The notes below the pieces were generated by a model, which ran no database searches, was not told the DNA's origin, and saw only the letters and a program-made list of their open reading frames with translations. A stretch of DNA of 64,000 nucleotides from an uncultured Novosphingobium sp. (GTDB lineage: Bacteria > Pseudomonadota > Alphaproteobacteria > Sphingomonadales > Sphingomonadaceae). Each line of letters begins with the position of its first letter. Position 1 is the stretch's first letter. Where the stretch lies: the NCBI GenBank assembly GCA_937996535.1, contig CALKVF010000006.1, forward strand, positions 1-64,000, in the 5' to 3' direction. Shown piece after piece: positions 18,028 to 26,517 of this stretch. The position numbers and the translations under genes were made by a program.

Positions 18028-18771
18028 ATGTCCGAAGACCGTATTGCCGCGCTGGAAGCCAAGCTGGCGCAAGTCGAACAGCGCCTGACCGTCCGCGAGG
18101 ACGAACTCGACATCCGCAAGCTGCAGCACACCTATGGCTACCTGATCGACAAGTGCCTTTACCGCGAGACCGCCGACCTGTTCACCGATGACGGCGAAGT
18201 GCGCTTCTTCGGCGGCGTGTGGAAGGGCAAGCAGGGCATCCTGCGGCTCTATGTCGAACGGTTCCAGGCCCGCTTCACCTATTCGAACAATGGCCCGATC
18301 GACGGCTTCCTGCTGGAACACCCGCAGATGCAGGACATCATCCACATTCAGGACGACGGCGTCACCGCCCTGGCCCGCGCGCGCTCGATGATGCAGGCCG
18401 GCCGCCACAAGGACTACGAGGGCGACGAACCGCACCTCAAGGCTCGCCAGTGGTGGGAAGGCGGCATCTACGAGAACACCTACAAGAAGGTTGACGGCAA
18501 GTGGCGCATCCACATCCTCAACTACATGCCGATCTGGCACGGTGACTTTGAATCGGGCTGGGCCAACACCAAGCCGGAATATGTGCCCTTCCCCAAGATC
18601 ACCTATCCCACCGACCCGACCGGGCCGGACGAACTGATCGAAAACCACTGGCTGTGGCCAACCCACAAGCTGACCCCGTTCCACTTCGCCCACCCGATCA
18701 CCGGCCAGGAAATCGTAGCTGAGCGCTGGCAGGGCGACATCGACCGCGAAAACGCGGCCAAAAACAAGTAA
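18028..18771 (+). CDS. NTF2/SnoaL-fold protein, candidate diarylpropane lyase (LdpA-like)
   Basis: This 247-residue protein starts with a short helical segment (EDRIAALEAKLAQVEQRL) followed by a SnoaL_4/NTF2-like domain (about 25-180: DIRKLQHTYGYLIDKCLYRE, ADLFTDDGEVRFFGGVWKGK, WRIHILNYMPIWHGDF) and a Trp/His/Pro-rich tail. NTF2-fold enzymes include the sphingomonad lyase LdpA (LsdE), which removes formaldehyde from 1,2-diguaiacylpropane-1,3-diol to give lignostilbene. I recall that in N. aromaticivorans its gene lies near that of a lignostilbene dioxygenase. This gene sits 6 kb from such a dioxygenase under the same operator, which supports but does not prove an LdpA-like role. Dehydratase or isomerase function is the alternative. 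Confidence 0.65.
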   Translation: MSEDRIAALEAKLAQVEQRLTVREDELDIRKLQHTYGYLIDKCLYRETADLFTDDGEVRFFGGVWKGKQGILRLYVERFQARFTYSNNGPIDGFLLEHPQMQDIIHIQDDGVTALARARSMMQAGRHKDYEGDEPHLKARQWWEGGIYENTYKKVDGKWRIHILNYMPIWHGDFESGWANTKPEYVPFPKITYPTDPTGPDELIENHWLWPTHKLTPFHFAHPITGQEIVAERWQGDIDRENAAKNK

Positions 18772-18780
18772 GCACAGACC

Positions 18781-20211
18781 ATGGCCGACTATCCTTCGCT
18801 GTACATGATCATCGACGGCGAGCGCGTGGCGGGGGGAACCCGCCGCACGCACACCGTGGTCAATCCCGCCACCGGCGAGCCGCTGGGTGAACTGCCGCTG
18901 GCAGACCCCGCCGACCTTGACCGGGCGCTGGACACGGCGAAGCGCGGCTTTGCCATCTGGCGCGATTCCACGCCCCAGCAGCGCGCCGCCGTGCTGCAGG
19001 GCGCGGCGCGCCTGATGGTCGAACGGCAAGAGGAAATCGCCCGCATAGCGACGATGGAACAGGGCAAGCCGCTCGCCGAAAGCCGCATCGAAGTGATGAT
19101 GAACGTCGGCCTGTTCAATTTCTACGCCGGCGAAGTGCAGCGGCTCTATGGCCGCACGCTGGTGCGCCCGGCGGGGATGCGCTCGACCGTAACGCACGAG
19201 CCGGTCGGCCCGGTTGCGGCCTTTGCGCCGTGGAACTTCCCGATCGGCAATCCCGGCCGCAAGCTCGGCGCACCGATCGCGGCGGGCTGCTCGGTGATCC
19301 TCAAGAGCGCGGAAGAGGCCCCGGCCTCGGCGCTGGCCGTGCTCCAGTGCCTGCTCGATGCGGGCCTCCCCAAGGAAGTGGCCCAAGCCGTCTATGGCGT
19401 GCCCGATGAAGTGAGCCGCCACCTGCTGGGCAGCCCGATCATCCGCAAACTTTCGTTCACCGGCTCGACCGTGATCGGCAAGCATCTCGCCCGCCTCGCG
19501 ACCGAGAACATGCAGCGCACCACGATGGAACTGGGCGGCCACGGCCCGGTGCTGGTCTTTGCCGACAGCGATCTGGAGCAAGTGCTCAACACCGCCGTTG
19601 GACACAAGTATCGCAACGCCGGGCAGGTCTGCGTCAGCCCCACCCGCTTCATCGTGGAAGAAAGCGTGTTCCCGGCCTTCCGCGATGGCTTCATCGCCCG
19701 CGCCAAGGCGATCAAGCTGGGCAATGGCCTTGAAGACGGCACCCAGATGGGCCCGATGGCCAATCCGCGCCGGCCCGAGGCGATCGACCGGCTGATCAAG
19801 GACGCCGTCGCCAAGGGCGCCAAGCTGGGCTGCGGCGGCGAGCGGGTTGGCAACCAGGGCTATTTCTATGCCCCGTCGGTGCTGTCCGAAGTGCCGCTCG
19901 ATGCCGAAATCATGAACGAGGAGCCGTTCGGCCCGATCGCGCTGATCAATCCCTATGCGGACGAAGCAGCGATGATCGCCGAGGCTAACCGCCTGCCCTA
20001 TGGCCTGGCGGCCTATGCCTGGACCCAGGACGGCAAGCGCCAGCAGCGGCTTGGCCGTCAGCTCGAAGCCGGGATGATCGGGATCAACACGACGATGATC
20101 GGCGGCTCCGATTCGCCCTTCGGCGGGGTCAAGTGGTCGGGCCACGGCAGCGAGGACGGCCCCGAGGGCGTGCTCGCCTGCATGGTCACCAAGGCCGTGC
20201 ATGAGGCCTGA
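18781..20211 (+). CDS. NAD(P)-dependent aldehyde dehydrogenase
   Basis: This 476-residue enzyme has all aldehyde dehydrogenase landmarks: FAPWNFPIGNPGRKLG, the cofactor loop FTGSTVIGK, general base E250 in MELGGHGP and nucleophile C284 in GQVCVSPTRF. It resembles succinate-semialdehyde and vanillin-type dehydrogenases. It follows the NTF2-fold gene by nine bases and its TGA shares a base with an in-frame ATG of the next gene. In this setting it most likely oxidises aromatic aldehydes released by stilbene cleavage (vanillin, formylated aromatics) to acids. The substrate is inference. Confidence 0.92.
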   Translation: MADYPSLYMIIDGERVAGGTRRTHTVVNPATGEPLGELPLADPADLDRALDTAKRGFAIWRDSTPQQRAAVLQGAARLMVERQEEIARIATMEQGKPLAESRIEVMMNVGLFNFYAGEVQRLYGRTLVRPAGMRSTVTHEPVGPVAAFAPWNFPIGNPGRKLGAPIAAGCSVILKSAEEAPASALAVLQCLLDAGLPKEVAQAVYGVPDEVSRHLLGSPIIRKLSFTGSTVIGKHLARLATENMQRTTMELGGHGPVLVFADSDLEQVLNTAVGHKYRNAGQVCVSPTRFIVEESVFPAFRDGFIARAKAIKLGNGLEDGTQMGPMANPRRPEAIDRLIKDAVAKGAKLGCGGERVGNQGYFYAPSVLSEVPLDAEIMNEEPFGPIALINPYADEAAMIAEANRLPYGLAAYAWTQDGKRQQRLGRQLEAGMIGINTTMIGGSDSPFGGVKWSGHGSEDGPEGVLACMVTKAVHEA

Positions 20212-20315
20212 TGCGCCGGCGTGAAATCAATGCGGGACTGGCAGCCGCGCTGGCTGCCATGTCCATGCCCGCAGCGGCGGCAAAGCCCTCGCGCGGGAAG
20301 GAGAGGGAGACAACC

Positions 20316-21371
20316 ATGACCCACGAACTCAAGACCGGCGGGGATCGCGGCTATCTGCGCATCGCCACCGAAGAAGCCTTCGCCACCCGCGAGCAGGTCG
20401 ATGTGTTCCTGCGCATGGTCAAGGATGGCACCGCCGACAAGGGCATGGTCTCGCTCTGGGGCTTCTACGCCCAGTCGCCCAGCGAACGCGCGACCCAGAT
20501 CATGGACCGCCTGCTCGAACTGGGCCCGCAGCGCATCGCCCACATGGACGCCACCGGGATCGACAAGGCGATCCTCGCGCTGACCAGCCCGGGCGTCCAG
20601 CCGATGCTCGACGTGAACGAGGCCAAGGGCATCGCCAGCCGCGCCAACGATTACCTCGCAGAACGCTGCGCCGCCTATCCCGATCGCTTCATCGGCATGA
20701 CCGCGGTGGCCCCGCAGGATCCCGAATGGTCCGCCGCCGAAATCCGCCGCGGCGCCAAGGATCTTGGCTTCAAGGGCGTGCAGATCAACAGCCACACCCA
20801 GGGCCACTATCTGGATGAGCCGCAGTTCGATCCGATCTTCCGCGCGCTCTCTGATACCGGCCAGCCGCTCTACATCCATCCGGCCACGCTGCCCGACAGC
20901 ATGATGGGCGGGATGATCGATGCCGGGCTTGATGGCGCGGTGTTCGGCTTTGGTGTCGAAACCAGCTATCACCTGCTGCGGCTGGTCACCACGGGGATCT
21001 TCGACCGCTATCCCGATCTCCAGATCATGGCCGGGCACGGCTTTGAAGCCCTGCCCTATTGGCTCTATCGGACCAATTACATGTTCCAGGCCGGGGTCCG
21101 CTCGCAGCGGTATGCGCGGCTCAAGCCGCTCAAGCACGACCTGTTCCATTACATGCGCAACAACTTCCTCGGCACCTGTTCGGGCCTGCCGTTCGAACCG
21201 GCGATCAAGCTGATGATCGAGGTGATGGGCGAGGACCGCGTGATGTACGCGATGGACTATCCCTACGAATACGTCCCCGATGAAGTCCGCGCGATGGACA
21301 ATCTGGCGATCACCGACGCGCAGAAGAAGAAATTCTTCCAGTCCAACGCGGAACGCTGGTTCAAGCTGTGA
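20316..21371 (+). CDS. ligW-like: LigW-like 5-carboxyvanillate decarboxylase (amidohydrolase family)
   Basis: From the ATG at 20316, with a strong GGAGAGGGAGA site, the protein has 351 residues. The residues I recall for LigW all fall at the same numbers: Mn ligands E19, H188 and D314, catalytic H241, and substrate contacts Y51, R58, T90, R252 and Y317. It is thus probably a metal-dependent, non-oxidative decarboxylase of 5-carboxyvanillate or a close analogue. The same frame also opens at an ATG at 20211, overlapping the aldehyde dehydrogenase stop, and would add a 35-residue Arg-Arg/Ala-rich leader like a Tat signal. Its 3' end overlaps the MFS start (GTGA). Side pockets differ from LigW (TNYMFQ, NFLGTCSG), so the exact substrate may differ. 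Confidence 0.85.
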   Translation: MTHELKTGGDRGYLRIATEEAFATREQVDVFLRMVKDGTADKGMVSLWGFYAQSPSERATQIMDRLLELGPQRIAHMDATGIDKAILALTSPGVQPMLDVNEAKGIASRANDYLAERCAAYPDRFIGMTAVAPQDPEWSAAEIRRGAKDLGFKGVQINSHTQGHYLDEPQFDPIFRALSDTGQPLYIHPATLPDSMMGGMIDAGLDGAVFGFGVETSYHLLRLVTTGIFDRYPDLQIMAGHGFEALPYWLYRTNYMFQAGVRSQRYARLKPLKHDLFHYMRNNFLGTCSGLPFEPAIKLMIEVMGEDRVMYAMDYPYEYVPDEVRAMDNLAITDAQKKKFFQSNAERWFKL

Positions 21372-22987
21372 GCGCGCCCGCGCCGGGCACGCTGCCCACC
21401 GCCCTGCCGAAAGGCGCCCGCTATGCGCTGCTGCTGGTCGCGCTGATGAACGCGATCAGCCTGCTCGACCGGCAGGTGCTGGCGATCCTCGCCCCGGCGA
21501 TCAAGGCCGATCTCAAGGTCGGCGATGCCGAAATGGGCCTGCTTTACGGCACCGTCTTCGCGCTGTTCTATGCGCTGTTTTCGCTGCCGCTCGGGCGGCT
21601 GGCCGATGGCTGGACCCGCTCGAAACTGCTGGCGCTGGCGATCGCGTTCTGGTCGGCGGCAACGGCGCTGGGCGGCATGGCCAGCGGCTTTGCCATGCTG
21701 GCCGCATCGCGGCTGGGCGTGGGCGTGGGCGAAGCCGCCTCGCAGCCGGCCGGCACGTCGCTGATCTATGACTACTGGCCCAAGCATCGCCGCGGGTTCG
21801 TGATGGCGATACTGGCCTCGGCCATCGCACTGGGACTGGGCGGATCGCTGATCCTGGGCGGGGTTGCCGCGAGCTGGTGGGATCACGCCTGGGGGCTCTC
21901 CCCCACCAACAGCGCGCCCGCGCCTTTCGGCCTCAAGGGCTGGCAGTTCGCCTTCTTCATGGCCGCCCTGCCGGGCTTTGTCCTGGCCGGCTTCATGTGG
22001 TTCCTGAAAGAACCGCCGCGCGGCACGATGGACGGGATTTCCACCCCGCCCGATCCCGCGCCGTTCCACGCCAGCGGCGCGGTGCTGGCTTCGGTCGTGC
22101 CGGGCTTCAACTGGCTTTCGCTGGCGCGCGGGCGGGCTTCGGCCGGGGCCTGGCGGTTCAATCTTGCCGCGCTGGCGCTGATCGTTCTGGCGATGAGCGG
22201 GCTGGTTGCGCTGTGCAGCGCCTATTCACCGCGCCCGAGCCTCGCCTTCGGCCTCATCGCGCTCAGTCCGCACGTGCTGCAGTGGGGGGTGATCGGCTTC
22301 GGGCTCTATGTCATCGTCAACCTGATGCAGAACATGGCGCAGACCGATGCGCAGGCTTACCGGGTCATCACCCGCTCGCCCACGCTGATCATGGTGATGC
22401 TGGTCGGCGCGCTGCAATCGGTGCTGAACTACGGGATGATGAGCTTCAACCCCAGCTTCCTGATGAAATACTATGGCCTGTCGATGAAGGACACCGCGCT
22501 GCAGTTCGGCCTCGTCTCGGCGGGCATGGGCATCCTTGGGCCGCTGCTCTGGGGGCCACTGGCCGACTGGCTGCAGAAGCGTTTCCCCGGCGTGGGCCGG
22601 GCCTGGCTAGGGCTGTTCTGCATGGGGGTTTCGCCGCTGCTGTCGTTCTGGGTCTATTGGGCCGGCGATGCGAGCGCGTTCTACTGGCGGTTCCTGGCCT
22701 ATTCGCTGGTGCTGACCGGCTGGCTGCCGCCGCTCTACGCGATCATGTACGAACAGGTGCTGCCGCGCATGCGCGGGATCACCGCCAGCGTCTATCTGCT
22801 CGTCTCGACCATCCTCGGGCTGGGCATCGGCCCCTATGTGGTCGGCGTGCTGTCGGACGCGACGGGCAACCTGCGCGGCTCGATGCTGACGATCAACGTG
22901 GTTGCAATTCCGATTGTGGTGCTGATGCTGCTGGTCGCGCGCCGCGCGCACGGCGATGAAGCCGCCCTGATGGAACGAGCCAGCTGA
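21368..22987 (+). CDS. MFS transporter, spinster-like
   Basis: This 539-residue protein starts at a GTG overlapping the decarboxylase stop. It has about 12 membrane helices, an N-terminal DRQVLAILAPAIKADL pattern and the MFS motif LPLGRLADGWTRSKLLAL. An insert of about 50 residues lies in the central loop (ISTPPDPAPFHASGAV and following). Tight coupling in the operon suggests import or export of a pathway compound. It is a different MFS branch from the AAHS carrier at 27020. The substrate is unknown. Confidence 0.9.
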   Translation: MSAPAPGTLPTALPKGARYALLLVALMNAISLLDRQVLAILAPAIKADLKVGDAEMGLLYGTVFALFYALFSLPLGRLADGWTRSKLLALAIAFWSAATALGGMASGFAMLAASRLGVGVGEAASQPAGTSLIYDYWPKHRRGFVMAILASAIALGLGGSLILGGVAASWWDHAWGLSPTNSAPAPFGLKGWQFAFFMAALPGFVLAGFMWFLKEPPRGTMDGISTPPDPAPFHASGAVLASVVPGFNWLSLARGRASAGAWRFNLAALALIVLAMSGLVALCSAYSPRPSLAFGLIALSPHVLQWGVIGFGLYVIVNLMQNMAQTDAQAYRVITRSPTLIMVMLVGALQSVLNYGMMSFNPSFLMKYYGLSMKDTALQFGLVSAGMGILGPLLWGPLADWLQKRFPGVGRAWLGLFCMGVSPLLSFWVYWAGDASAFYWRFLAYSLVLTGWLPPLYAIMYEQVLPRMRGITASVYLLVSTILGLGIGPYVVGVLSDATGNLRGSMLTINVVAIPIVVLMLLVARRAHGDEAALMERAS

Positions 22988-24534
22988 TGACCACTGTCCG
23001 CGATGCCGCCTTTGCCGTGTTCCGCCACTTTGGCGTCGACGCGCTGTTCGGCAATCCCGGATCAACCGAGCTGCCGATGCTTCGCGCCCTGCCCGATGGG
23101 TTCGACTACGTCCTCGGTCTCAACGAAGCGGTCGTGCTGGGCATGGCCGATGGCTATGCCCAGGTCACCGGGCGGCCCGCGCTGGTCAACCTGCACTCCT
23201 CCGCCGGGACCGGCCACGCGCTGGGCAACCTGTTCACCGCCTATCGCAACGGCACGCCGCTGGTGGTCACCGCCGGGCAGCAGGCCCGCTCGATGCTGCC
23301 GCTCGACCCGTTTCTGGGCGCCGAACGCGCGACGGAATTTCCCCGTCCCTTCGTGAAATGGTCGGCAGAACCGCTGCGCGCACAGGATGTGCCCGCCGCC
23401 CTCGCGCGAGCCTTTCACATCGCGCTGACCCCGCCGATGGGGCCGGTGTTCGTCTCGGTGCCGGTCGATGACTGGGACCGCGAATGCGACATGCCGGTGC
23501 TGCCGGAATTGAGCCTCAAGACCCTGCCCGATCCGGCGGGCCTTGCCCGGCTCACCGCGCTGCTCGATGGCGCCAGCCGCCCCGCACTGGTGCTCGGGAC
23601 AGGCGTTGCGCGCTGCGGCGGATGGCAGGCAGCGATTGATCTGGCCGACGCCGCCGGGGCCGATGTCTGGGCCGCACCCTTTGCCGCGCGCGAGGTGTTT
23701 CCCGAGGATCACCCTCGCTTTGCCAGGTTCCTCCCCGCCTTCCGCGAAGAGATCGTGCGGCTGCTCGCCCCCTATGATGCGCTGCTGGTCGCGGGCGCGC
23801 CGGTGTTCACCTATCACGCCGAAGGCACGGGCCCCTATTGGCCCGAACACGCTGCGCTGGGCCTGCTGAGCGAAGATCCGCGACACCTTTCCTACCTGCC
23901 CGGCGGGCTGGGCGTGCTGGGCGATGTTGGCGCGGGGCTCGCCAGCCTTGCCGCCAGCGTGCAGCGCCGCGCCAGCCCCGCGCCCTGCCCGCGCGCCGCC
24001 GCGCCGATGGCAGCGATGCAGGCGCCCTATGTGCTTTCGCGGCTGGCCGCGCTGCGCCCGGCGGATTCCATTTTGGTTGAAGAAGCGCCCACCGCGCGCA
24101 CCCCGATGCACGATCATCTGCCGGTGCTGAGCGAAAAGGGCTTCTTCACCTGCGCCAGCGGTGGGCTAGGCTATGGCCTGCCCGCCGCAGTCGGGGTCGC
24201 GCGTGGCAGCGGCGCGCGCAAGACGATCGCGCTGCTGGGCGATGGCTCGGCGATGTACACGATCCAGGGGCTGTGGAGCGCGGCCGAACAGAACGCCGAT
24301 GTCAGCTTCGTGGTGCTCAACAACGGGCGCTACGCCGCGCTCGATCACTTCGCCAAGGTGTTCAACATGAACAGCCTGCCCGGCACGCAGATCGGCGGGA
24401 TCGACTTTGTCAGCATGGCCGAATCCATGGGCCTGCCCGCCCGCCGGGTCAGCGATGTCGCCGCGCTCGACGAGGCGCTGGAATGGAGCCTGGCGGTCAG
24501 CGGGCCAAGCCTGCTCGAACTCGTGATCGAGTGA
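22987..24534 (+). CDS. Benzoylformate decarboxylase-like ThDP enzyme
   Basis: This 515-residue enzyme has the three-domain ThDP fold. Active-site residues match benzoylformate decarboxylase: S26 (FGNPGSTE), E47 (GLNEAVVLG), H70 (NLHSSAGTG), and H277 in FTYHAEG at the place of H281. The cofactor motif GDGSAMYTIQGLW...LNN is complete. It would decarboxylate an arylglyoxylate to an aromatic aldehyde, which the aldehyde dehydrogenase of the same operon could oxidise. The ATG shares one base with the MFS stop, so it is the coupled last gene of the operon. The substrate is inferred. Confidence 0.88.
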   Translation: MTTVRDAAFAVFRHFGVDALFGNPGSTELPMLRALPDGFDYVLGLNEAVVLGMADGYAQVTGRPALVNLHSSAGTGHALGNLFTAYRNGTPLVVTAGQQARSMLPLDPFLGAERATEFPRPFVKWSAEPLRAQDVPAALARAFHIALTPPMGPVFVSVPVDDWDRECDMPVLPELSLKTLPDPAGLARLTALLDGASRPALVLGTGVARCGGWQAAIDLADAAGADVWAAPFAAREVFPEDHPRFARFLPAFREEIVRLLAPYDALLVAGAPVFTYHAEGTGPYWPEHAALGLLSEDPRHLSYLPGGLGVLGDVGAGLASLAASVQRRASPAPCPRAAAPMAAMQAPYVLSRLAALRPADSILVEEAPTARTPMHDHLPVLSEKGFFTCASGGLGYGLPAAVGVARGSGARKTIALLGDGSAMYTIQGLWSAAEQNADVSFVVLNNGRYAALDHFAKVFNMNSLPGTQIGGIDFVSMAESMGLPARRVSDVAALDEALEWSLAVSGPSLLELVIE

Positions 24535-24996
24535 TCAGGTAACCCGCCAGACCCACAGCTTGATGCCGGTGGCATAGCGCGCGCCCGAGCAGACGAAGAT
24601 CGACTTGTTCATCCATTCATACTTGCCCTTGGGCGCAATGAATTCGGGCACGGTACGGAAATAGTATTCCGCCGGATCGACTTCCTCGCCCGCGGCAAGC
24701 CGTTGCATCACTTCGGGCGGGCCGTGGCGCAGGCCCTTGTTGCGGATCTGGATGATCACGCCGTCATCGGTTTCCAGCGCATAGATCGCATCGGCCACGG
24801 TTACACCATCGGGCCGGGTCAGCTGCCAATCGGCAGCATTGCCCATCAGCTTGCCCTGGATCAGCGGGCCTTCGACCCGTCCGCCCGAAAAGATCGGAAT
24901 GATCCGGCGCGCGCCGTCAACCGTATCGCCGATCGGCACCGGCGCGCCCAGATCGCCACTGGCTTCGTAGACGAATTCGAGGCCCGGCTTGATCAT
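24535..24996 (-). CDS. DUF3237 family protein coupled to the stilbene dioxygenase
   Basis: This 153-residue protein fits DUF3237: GLEFVYEASGDLG at the N terminus, then GGRVEGPLIQGKLM, YALETDDGVIIQIRNKGLR and a C-terminal KLWVWRV strand, as in small beta-barrels. No signal peptide is seen. Its ATG overlaps the TGA of the upstream dioxygenase gene, so both are made together. I recall, without being able to check it, that proteins of this kind have been linked to steps in lignin-dimer breakdown. Here it may act on the stilbene precursor or product. Function is open. Confidence 0.85.
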   Translation of the reverse strand: MIKPGLEFVYEASGDLGAPVPIGDTVDGARRIIPIFSGGRVEGPLIQGKLMGNAADWQLTRPDGVTVADAIYALETDDGVIIQIRNKGLRHGPPEVMQRLAAGEEVDPAEYYFRTVPEFIAPKGKYEWMNKSIFVCSGARYATGIKLWVWRVT

Positions 24997-26462
24997 GCCG
25001 CCAGCCCGATCTGGTCTGCCGGGGCGAAATTGCCGTGGAGGCCAAAGCGCAGGCGGATCGGCACGTTGATCGTCGCGATCGGACCCTTCTCGATGTCGAG
25101 CGCGTCGAACACGAGCAGGTCGCTGCGGTGTTCTTCAAGCCGGTTACAAACCTGCACGATCCAGCCGTCACCTTCGGGCGCGTCCTTGCTGCGCGGGACA
25201 AAGCACGGTTCCTGAAGGCTGGACACCGGCCCGCACCACCAGTGCTGTTCCTTGCCGGTCTGATGATCGACCAGGCACAGGCAGTTCATCAGGAGGCCGC
25301 CCGCGCTGCCGCCCTTCAATTCCACCGGGCGGCGATAGTCCATCTCCAGCATCCAGCCATAGCGATAGGGCAGCCCGGTCATCCGGTCGTCGATCCGGGG
25401 GAATTCGCCGGCGGTTTCCGTGAGCTTGGTGACGCTTTCGAATTCGTCCGAATTGCTCGCCATGTCGACCGTCCAGCGGGTGAGATAGCTCATCGCCTCC
25501 ATCCCGTTGAACGGCGCGCCGTGCACGTCGGGGAAGAACGGGAACATATTGTTCTTAGCTTCCGGAATGTCGAAGTGGATCTTCGAACCTTCCTGGTATG
25601 CGTTCATCACGTGGCTGGCGAAGCAGTTGCCGCGCTTGAACCAGCGGATATCCTCGGCGGCAACGGTGTCGCGGCGCGGGATCACGCCGAGATAGACCGG
25701 CATCGAGGTGTCGAAGCCGAAGTGCGGCTTGCCCTGCTCCAGCCGTTCCCAGCTGCCGATCGAGGGGACGATGTGGACGACAAGGTAATCCTCGGTCACC
25801 CCGAAATCGTGCATCATGCAATAGTAGGGCACCTTGAACCACACTTCGCGGATCAGCTCGCCCTCGGGCGAGATTTCCATGTAGGTGACATCGTCGGTGC
25901 ACAGGCCCGATGCGGCATAGCCGATCGCGACCATGTTGCCGGTCTTGGGATCGATCTTGGGATGGGCGGTAAAGGTTTCGCCGGTCATCTTGCCGCCGAA
26001 CTTTTCAAACCCGAAGGTTTCCATCGTCGCCGGGTCCATCAGCAGCGAGGGGCTGTCTTCCTTCATTGCCCACAGTTTGCCCGCAAAGATGAAGGCGTTG
26101 GTATTGGCGGTGGAACGATACTGGCCCTTGACGCTTTCATCGTCGGTCAGCGGGTTGCGATAAGCGCCGAACAAGCCCTTGCCCGCAGCATTTTCAAGCT
26201 TCCACTTGTCGGTCTTGGCCCAGCGCTGCTTGAAGTCGCACTGGCCGTCGTGGAAGTGAAAGCGGGTGATCATCCCATCGCCGTTGAAGGCGATGTCATC
26301 GCCAAGGCGCGGCGGGAATTGCGGATCGGGCTGAACCCGGTAAAAGGCCCCGTTCAGCTCCTGCGGGATCTCGCCCACATGGGACAGATCCGCAATGTCG
26401 GCTTCGATGCGCGAAGGCGTGTTGAAACCGGTAAAGCTGGGGGTATCGGGGAAATGAGCCAT
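24993..26462 (-). CDS. Lignostilbene alpha,beta-dioxygenase (carotenoid oxygenase family)
   Basis: The ATG at 26462, after GAGG, gives 489 residues. The four iron ligands are H167, H218, H284 and H476, the same numbers I recall for NOV1 of Novosphingobium aromaticivorans. F59, Y101 and K134, which hold the 4-hydroxyphenyl ring in stilbene-cleaving enzymes, are also present. The enzyme should split the central double bond of 4-hydroxystilbenes such as lignostilbene with O2, giving two aromatic aldehydes. It is cytoplasmic and overlaps the DUF3237 gene. It is divergent from the MarR gene, with an operator between them. Confidence 0.93.
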   Translation of the reverse strand: MAHFPDTPSFTGFNTPSRIEADIADLSHVGEIPQELNGAFYRVQPDPQFPPRLGDDIAFNGDGMITRFHFHDGQCDFKQRWAKTDKWKLENAAGKGLFGAYRNPLTDDESVKGQYRSTANTNAFIFAGKLWAMKEDSPSLLMDPATMETFGFEKFGGKMTGETFTAHPKIDPKTGNMVAIGYAASGLCTDDVTYMEISPEGELIREVWFKVPYYCMMHDFGVTEDYLVVHIVPSIGSWERLEQGKPHFGFDTSMPVYLGVIPRRDTVAAEDIRWFKRGNCFASHVMNAYQEGSKIHFDIPEAKNNMFPFFPDVHGAPFNGMEAMSYLTRWTVDMASNSDEFESVTKLTETAGEFPRIDDRMTGLPYRYGWMLEMDYRRPVELKGGSAGGLLMNCLCLVDHQTGKEQHWWCGPVSSLQEPCFVPRSKDAPEGDGWIVQVCNRLEEHRSDLLVFDALDIEKGPIATINVPIRLRFGLHGNFAPADQIGLAA

Positions 26463-26485
26463 TGCATCCTCGTCTTTTTCGGCGA

Positions 26486-26504
26486 TTGTATGCAGTGCAA
26501 ACAA
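26486..26504. promoter_or_regulatory. Cluster operator copy 3 (one mismatch)
   Basis: TTGTA-TGCAGTGCA-AACAA has the same 5-9-5 layout as copies 1 and 2 with one arm mismatch. It lies in the 55-base gap between the dioxygenase and MarR genes, the usual place for an autoregulating MarR repressor. Confidence 0.5.
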
Positions 26505-26517
26505 ATAGGCAAGTGCA

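Noticed and set aside
18010..20202. Minus-strand frame of 730 codons opposite the NTF2-fold and aldehyde dehydrogenase genes
   Set aside because: It spans two well-supported genes on the other strand, and its composition is typical of antisense frames in GC-rich DNA.
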